Source: Flavobacterium jumunjinense
GTDB taxonomy: Bacteria > Bacteroidota > Bacteroidia > Flavobacteriales > Flavobacteriaceae
Direction: 5' to 3'
DNA: 64,000 nucleotides
Assembly: GCF_021650975.2 (NCBI RefSeq)
Contig: NZ_CP091285.1
Span: 3,162,001 to 3,226,000, forward strand
Made by a program: the position numbers and the translations under genes. Of the stretch, positions 59,909 through 64,000 are shown piece after piece. Below the pieces are notes generated by a model. That model was given only the letters and a program-made list of their open reading frames with translations, made no database searches and had not been told where the DNA came from. The stretch's first letter is position 1, and the number at the start of each line of letters is the position of its first letter.

Positions 59909-60613
59909 TTATTTTTCTTTTAAAGGTTTGTTTTTTATTCTATTTAGTATTGATTTTAAGTCAATTTTCTTTTCTTTTTTGTCTATAAATTGAGTAATTT
60001 CAATTAATGTTTCAGAAAGACTCTTCGATGCTGATTTCTTTATGTATAAAAATGGTAAAGATTCCATTTTCTTAAACGTTTCATAAAGGAAATATTTCTT
60101 GTAATTAATGTAGTCGTTTGGATTGATTTTAAGCTTTTCATTATAATAATATTCCTCATTCATTTTGAATACTTTTCCTTTATAGGGTAGTTCGTATTCT
60201 GTTAATAATAGGTTTAATTTTTCATTGTTTATTAACGTATCGTTTCTAGTTTTTACTAAAACTTTAAAATTATTAGCTCCGTTTAGGTTTGTGGTATTTT
60301 CCCAATATAAAGTATCGTTGTAATTATATTTTGTATACTTAATATTTTTCTTTTTTATATATAACTGAAAATCCAATCCAATAGAATCTTCTCCTTTATA
60401 ATCTCTAAAGTAGTTTCCTCTTTTATGATATTCTACAAAATATTGACCAAATTCTCTTTTTGAATATTCACTATAATTCAGATTAACTTCATTGTTTTCA
60501 TCATATAAATTTGATTCAAAACGATATGTAATTGTTCCTTCGAAGTATTTAGAAGAACTACATGAAACTAGAAAAAATAGTATCAGTAAAATTAAGGTGT
60601 ATTTTATTTTCAT
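59909..60613 (-). CDS. Lipoprotein of unknown function
   Basis: The 234-residue protein has a lipoprotein signal (MKIKYTLILLILFFLVSCSSS, Cys at 18). The mature part begins KYFEGTITYRFESN, a pattern seen in Bacteroidota lipoproteins with a DUF4412/GLPGLI-like beta-sandwich. It is followed by Tyr/Asn-rich strands and a Lys-rich helical C-terminus (KKEKKIDLKSILNRIKNKPLK). Function is unknown. Its start lies just downstream of the 92-bp repeat copy at 60631, so the repeat supplies its upstream region. Confidence 0.65.
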   Translation of the reverse strand: MKIKYTLILLILFFLVSCSSSKYFEGTITYRFESNLYDENNEVNLNYSEYSKREFGQYFVEYHKRGNYFRDYKGEDSIGLDFQLYIKKKNIKYTKYNYNDTLYWENTTNLNGANNFKVLVKTRNDTLINNEKLNLLLTEYELPYKGKVFKMNEEYYYNEKLKINPNDYINYKKYFLYETFKKMESLPFLYIKKSASKSLSETLIEITQFIDKKEKKIDLKSILNRIKNKPLKEK

Positions 60614-60630
60614 TCTGTTTTTTAATGTGT

Positions 60631-60722
60631 TGTCCTAATAATTCTTGGATGTTCCAGAAAATGAATTAAACCAATTTGAAGAGAAAGCTCCGTCAGTTTC
60701 TGTCGGAATCGTCTACTCGACT
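60631..60722 (-). repeat. 92-bp dispersed repeat, copy A (with integrase-like fragment)
   Basis: This copy matches copy B (63112-63203) over the same length with scattered differences, from TGTCCTAATAATTCTT to GTCTACTCGACT. Read on the minus strand it ends in WNIQELLGQ, the start of the tyrosine-recombinase C-terminal motif, then passes straight into the leader of the lipoprotein gene. No more of the recombinase is present here. Confidence 0.7.
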
Positions 60723-60734
60723 ACCAGTAGTTTT

Positions 60735-61514
60735 TTATTCTATGCTGAATTTTTTTTCAAAAGGTATGTCGATTTTACCTTCTCGTTCATAATATCTTAA
60801 TGTACCATTTAAATGATATGTACCTTTTTTCAAAGAGTCAAATTTTATATCGGCAAAAGAATAATTGTCTTCTATTTTATATTTTAGTTTACTTTCTTTA
60901 CCGTTTAAAATTAAATTGTTTATTAGAATATGTCTGTTTTCTCTATCTATTTGCCCATTTTTGGAAGTAAGTGTTAGTTTTACACCTTTTTTATATTTTG
61001 ATGACATAATACTGTCAATTTCTACAAGAATTAATCCATCACATGAAATTGTTTTTAAACTTGCATATTCAAATGCATATGACATTGAGATTACAAGTTT
61101 GTTTTTTAAATAATTTAATCGAACTTCATCAGATTCTAATTTTAGATAATCCAATTTATCGTACTCAGTTGTCAAATAATCTTTCCTATTATTTACTATT
61201 TTAGTCAATTTTTGTAATAATTCTTTGCTTTTTGACAAAATCAATTTATTACTTGATTTTTTTTTAGACTTCTCAATTTCAAAAATTAAGTTAATAAATA
61301 TAGAATCTAATTCATTTATTTTTTCTATTTTTCGTGAAGGATTGTCTGAAATTAGATTGTAATAAGTTGCTTTATGTTTATTTAGAACTCTATTATTAAA
61401 TTCATAATTAGTTTGTAAAAAAGAATTCAATTCATCTATTTCAATCTGATTTTTTTTACATGAAAAAAAAGATAATATCAAGATTATAAATAAAATATAG
61501 TTTTTTATATTCAT
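60735..61514 (-). CDS. Lipoprotein of unknown function (GldM-like layout)
   Basis: The 259-residue protein has a lipoprotein signal (MNIKNYILFIILILSFFSCKK, Cys at 19). A long helical region (about 25-140, rich in Lys/Leu/Glu/Asn) is followed by a beta-rich C-terminal domain (ISCDGLILVEIDSIMSSKYK; KKGTYHLNGTLRYYEREGKI). A helical N-terminal part followed by Ig-like strands loosely recalls GldM, but there is no membrane helix or other GldM motif, so I do not assign it. The stop is 13 bp past the end of repeat copy A. Upstream lies a truncated group II intron on the opposite strand. Confidence 0.65.
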   Translation of the reverse strand: MNIKNYILFIILILSFFSCKKNQIEIDELNSFLQTNYEFNNRVLNKHKATYYNLISDNPSRKIEKINELDSIFINLIFEIEKSKKKSSNKLILSKSKELLQKLTKIVNNRKDYLTTEYDKLDYLKLESDEVRLNYLKNKLVISMSYAFEYASLKTISCDGLILVEIDSIMSSKYKKGVKLTLTSKNGQIDRENRHILINNLILNGKESKLKYKIEDNYSFADIKFDSLKKGTYHLNGTLRYYEREGKIDIPFEKKFSIE

Positions 61515-61671
61515 TTTTTTTAAATTACTTGCAACGTCAGTCAGTTTGTTTAAAAACCTCCGTTTATTTTAATTTGTGTTATAAATTGAAGTAAAAATAA
61601 CTGATTTAAGCTACACAAAAAACTTTTTTGGATGTAATGTTTCATGATTACAAAAAATAAATTTTCATAAT

Positions 61672-62018
61672 AAAACCCAACGAGCAATACAGGATTTAGC
61701 TAAATTGTTGAATCCTAAGTTACGAGGATGGATAAATTATTATGCAAAAATAAGTAAGAGGAGTTTATATCCTGTGTTTTATTATCTACATCAAAGAATG
61801 ATAAAATGGATAACCAATAAATACAAAAGGTTTAAATGGAGCAAAATTAAAGCAGTAAAAAGGTTTCGAGAAATTGTAAAATCCTATCCAAACTTATTTT
61901 ATCATTGGGAACTAGGCTACAAATTAGTTTAATAAAGAAGGCTAAATCGACTGCATAATAAGAACCGTATGAATTGAGAGGTTCATGTACGGTTCTGTGA
62001 GAGGTAAGGGGGACGTAT
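61672..62018 (+). mobile_element. 5'-truncated group II intron (maturase C-terminus plus domain V region)
   Basis: The frame reads TQRAIQDLAKL then LNPKLRGWINYYAKISK, the start of the maturase-specific GIIM domain, and continues to ELGYKLV* at 61932 (75 residues from the TTG at 61705). After it, AGAACCGTA and TACGGTTCT form the helix typical of the group II intron domain V region, followed by GTGAGAGG. Everything upstream (reverse transcriptase and domains I-IV) is absent, and a stop lies just before 61672. The right end is close to the 3' end of the next gene. The element is dead. Confidence 0.8.
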
Positions 62019-62894
62019 TTATTCCTCTAACTTGGCATATAAATCTAGAATTAACTTCTTTTTTGATATATTATAAAGAAAAATTTTATCACTGAATATG
62101 GTCTCTATGGTAATGTATTTTCGTCCTAATGATCTGATTTCATATGGTCTAAAACCATGTTCCCACTCTGACTGAAAGTCAAATTTCATTGTTTCCGATA
62201 TTGTTTTATACTCAGTACCGTCATATTTATAATCCGCTTTTATGATGGTTAAGGAATTTATGTCTGTGAAAATAAAAAGCAAATTATAGATTGGAATTTC
62301 AAATTGTAAAATCTTGTCTACTTGTGCAACTTCTGTCACGCTTCGATTTTGATGAGTTAAAATATGATAAATTCCATTTTCATAGAAGTAATCAAATGAA
62401 TAATCAAAAGAACTAGGATATTCAATTTCTGGTACATCATTTGGCCTATACATCTTGTTCAAATGGATTGTTTTTACAATTTCTGAAGGATCTGAATTGT
62501 ACCATGTTAAAAGCTTGTTTCTTTTTTTATCAAGTGATTTTTGATTTGTAATAATAGTTTCAACTAAACTCAAAGTTTTTGAAATATTAGTTTCAAATTC
62601 AGGAATCCATATATTCAAAATTTTTTGTTGACTTTCTTCACTTCCAAAATAAGCTTTAAATTTCAGTTCTCTATTTGGCCAAAGATATAGATTAATAGAG
62701 TCTTTGTGTCCAAGTTCATTGAGAAGTAATTCAACATATTTTGCAGTTATTATGTTTTTGTTTATGTCTTCTGTGTAATAAGGCGTAGAAGAAATGAGAT
62801 TAACATTTCCATATGATTTTTGGAACATTACATTTTTATGTGCATAAATTAAACTGCAGGTAAAAAGTAGTAATATGTTTAGAAATTTCGTCAT
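62019..62894 (-). CDS. Secreted protein of unknown function
   Basis: The 291-residue protein has a signal peptide (MTKFLNILLLFTCSLIYAHK). The mature part is beta-rich with many aromatic residues (YGNVNLISSTPYYTEDI; SFDYSFDYFYENGIYHIL; FDFQSEWEHGFRPYEIRS). I do not recognise it. The intron-like remnant on the other strand ends where this frame ends (last codons KLEE, stop at 62019-62021), so the intron may have inserted at the 3' end of this gene; the true C-terminus could differ by a few residues. Confidence 0.65.
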   Translation of the reverse strand: MTKFLNILLLFTCSLIYAHKNVMFQKSYGNVNLISSTPYYTEDINKNIITAKYVELLLNELGHKDSINLYLWPNRELKFKAYFGSEESQQKILNIWIPEFETNISKTLSLVETIITNQKSLDKKRNKLLTWYNSDPSEIVKTIHLNKMYRPNDVPEIEYPSSFDYSFDYFYENGIYHILTHQNRSVTEVAQVDKILQFEIPIYNLLFIFTDINSLTIIKADYKYDGTEYKTISETMKFDFQSEWEHGFRPYEIRSLGRKYITIETIFSDKIFLYNISKKKLILDLYAKLEE

Positions 62895-63027
62895 TTTTTA
62901 CGGTTTGGATATTATGTTGCACAACTCGTTTATATGTATGACTCTGTCATGCATATATGTACAAAAATGGTTGTATATGTATGATAAATGTCCTATTTTA
63001 TTTTTTTCAAATATATTATTTTTCTCC

Positions 63028-63203
63028 TTACAAATCATCTAAAGGACTTTAACCTGTTGTAAGTTTTTAGTTCTTATGCGTGTATAAATTTCTATAGTTT
63101 TACTACTGCTCTGTCCTAATAATTCTTATATATCCTAGAAAATGTATTGAACCAATTTGAAGAGCAAAGACTGTTAGTTACAGAAAGAGTTGTCTACTCG
63201 ACT
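63028..63203 (-). pseudogene. Tyrosine recombinase C-terminal remnant, with 92-bp repeat copy B
   Basis: On the minus strand, broken frames give IFxDIxELLGQSSSKTIEIY then TRIRTKNLQQVK and, after a shift, PLDDL and stop. This is the C-terminal signature of flavobacterial tyrosine recombinases (ELLGHSSSKTTEIYTHV then KNPLDDL), with the active-site Tyr kept, the LGH histidine changed to Gln, and stops upstream. Bases 63112-63203 are repeat copy B. The rest of the gap 62895-63215 shows no gene. Confidence 0.75.
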
Positions 63204-63215
63204 GGCAAATTGTTT

Positions 63216-64000
63216 TCATTCTTTCAATTGGTTATAAATTTCTTTTAAACCCTTTTCCATAACTCCTGAGTACTCGAAATATTTAGGAATGAATAGAATT
63301 GATTTGAAGTAAATTTCACCCATTTTTGCAGTTTCTTTTTTTTCCACAAATACAGATAAGTAAGCATTAACTGATTGGAAAACATTTCCAATATTTATTT
63401 GTTTATAGGATTCTGTTTTGTCATAACCAATCCAATCAAAGTCCTTAAAATCAAACGATGTGTATTCGTAATATGGTTTTCCATTAAAGGTTGGTAATTT
63501 ATCTGCAAATTCTAATAGTTTATCATAATTTTTAAGCATTTGTAAAACCTTAAATCTTTGTGTCATAGCATCTGTTAAAGCAAAGTAGAGTATTGCCCTT
63601 TCAGTTTCATTTTTTAATCCATAATCATTAACGTCAAAGTTATATTTACTTAAATCAGCAGCATTGAATATTTTTACAATTCCACCTCGAATGTGATAAT
63701 AATAATTATTTAATAGCCATCTTTCGTCAATTTCTCTTTTGAGTACTTCTTTTGCAACAATATTGTTAGGTCTAGGTTCGTGTTCACTTGATACGTTATT
63801 GTAATGAATTTCTCGGATAACATACCAATATTTTAATTCAAGTTCATTTGGTCTTGAAAGAAACTCCTTTGTCAAAAGTTTCTTGTCTTGTTTTTCAACT
63901 GCAATCATACAGTCAATTATATGGTCAAGATTTGATGTTCTTAATTTTTCAACCGAATTTTTAAATTCATCACCAGTTGCGTTGAAACTTTTTGAATAAA
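63216..64000 (-). CDS. Hypothetical protein, N-terminal end beyond the window
   Basis: The frame stays open to the right window edge, with protein-like sequence (YSKSFNATGDEFKNSVEKLR, then TSNLDHIIDC) before the ATG at 63908, so the real start is probably outside. At least 260 residues are visible. The visible part is helical with many charged and aromatic residues (ELKYWYVIREIHYNN; RGGIVKIFNAADLSKYNF; YYEYTSFDFKDFDWIGYD) and no membrane helix. I do not recognise a family; it may be an immunity-type or other accessory protein, but nothing shows this. It ends 12 bp from repeat copy B. Confidence 0.55.
   Translation of the reverse strand, partial: YSKSFNATGDEFKNSVEKLRTSNLDHIIDCMIAVEKQDKKLLTKEFLSRPNELELKYWYVIREIHYNNVSSEHEPRPNNIVAKEVLKREIDERWLLNNYYYHIRGGIVKIFNAADLSKYNFDVNDYGLKNETERAILYFALTDAMTQRFKVLQMLKNYDKLLEFADKLPTFNGKPYYEYTSFDFKDFDWIGYDKTESYKQINIGNVFQSVNAYLSVFVEKKETAKMGEIYFKSILFIPKYFEYSGVMEKGLKEIYNQLKE

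Noticed and set aside
61705..61932. Stand-alone 75-residue gene
   Set aside because: It is the C-terminal GIIM part of a group II intron maturase followed by intron RNA structure, not an independent gene.
57998..64000. Chromosomal integron cassette array
   Set aside because: Same-strand small genes fit, but I see no integron integrase and no repeated attC-like site at each gene end; the 92-bp repeat occurs only twice.

Overview
The window is AT-rich chromosomal DNA from a member of the Flavobacteriaceae (Bacteroidota), probably Flavobacterium or a close relative. The signs are a fused SecDF, a GldH-like gliding lipoprotein, an arginine operon built around an N-succinylornithine-type carbamoyltransferase, several copies of the Bacteroidota -7 promoter element TAnnTTTG, and many short-signal-peptide proteins and lipoproteins. 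No rRNA, tRNA or CRISPR array was seen.

Layout. 1-4.0 kb is core: the end of malate dehydrogenase, secDF, and a gldH-like gene. 4.0-12.8 kb is the most unusual part. A minus-strand group (NarL-type response regulator, histidine kinase, 7-TM membrane protein, small conserved protein) faces a plus-strand cluster of seven genes. That cluster encodes an acidic/glycine-zipper/arginine-rich protein, a CxxC protein, a methionine-rich repeat protein, two small charged proteins, a subtilisin-like protease without a signal peptide, and a peptidoglycan-binding/SGNH hydrolase. I know of no described system with this content, and it is my main candidate for something new. 12.9-15.2 kb holds a membrane protein, a YpfJ-type zinc metallopeptidase and a small membrane protein.

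15.2-23.9 kb is a tight seven-gene minus-strand operon for a pseudaminic-acid-type nonulosonic acid (pseB, pseC, aldo/keto reductase, cytidylyltransferase-aminotransferase fusion, double GNAT, pseI, glycosyltransferase). No PseG hydrolase is recognisable in it. 24-30.8 kb is housekeeping (Sua5/YciO-like, CCA-adding enzyme, heme A synthase, CDP-alcohol phosphatidyltransferase, aspartyl protease with PDZ, aminotransferase). 30.9-38.6 kb is a surface-glycan region: four glycosyltransferase-like genes, a WaaP-like kinase, a heptosyltransferase-like GT9 and an LTA-synthase-like sulfatase-fold transferase. 38.6-44.4 kb has dapD, a PAS protein, mqo, ruvX, an RDD protein, an Lrp/AsnC regulator and small unknowns.

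44.5-52.8 kb is an eight-gene arginine operon on the minus strand (GNAT, argG, argC, argD, argF', argB, argE, argH). It covers every step from glutamate through the acylated intermediates, given an outside carbamoyl-phosphate supply. An exact heptanucleotide repeat (8 copies) lies between argD and argF'. Peptide deformylase and a DUF5606-type gene follow.

54.1-64 kb is an accessory, decaying region. It contains an apparently intact IS3-family element with a canonical A AAA AAG frameshift site and a 3-bp target duplication, a dead YoaP-like GNAT gene beside an amino-acid permease, a 5'-truncated group II intron, two copies of a 92-bp repeat (one joined to a dead tyrosine-recombinase C-terminus), and a one-strand run of small secreted or lipoprotein genes of unknown function.
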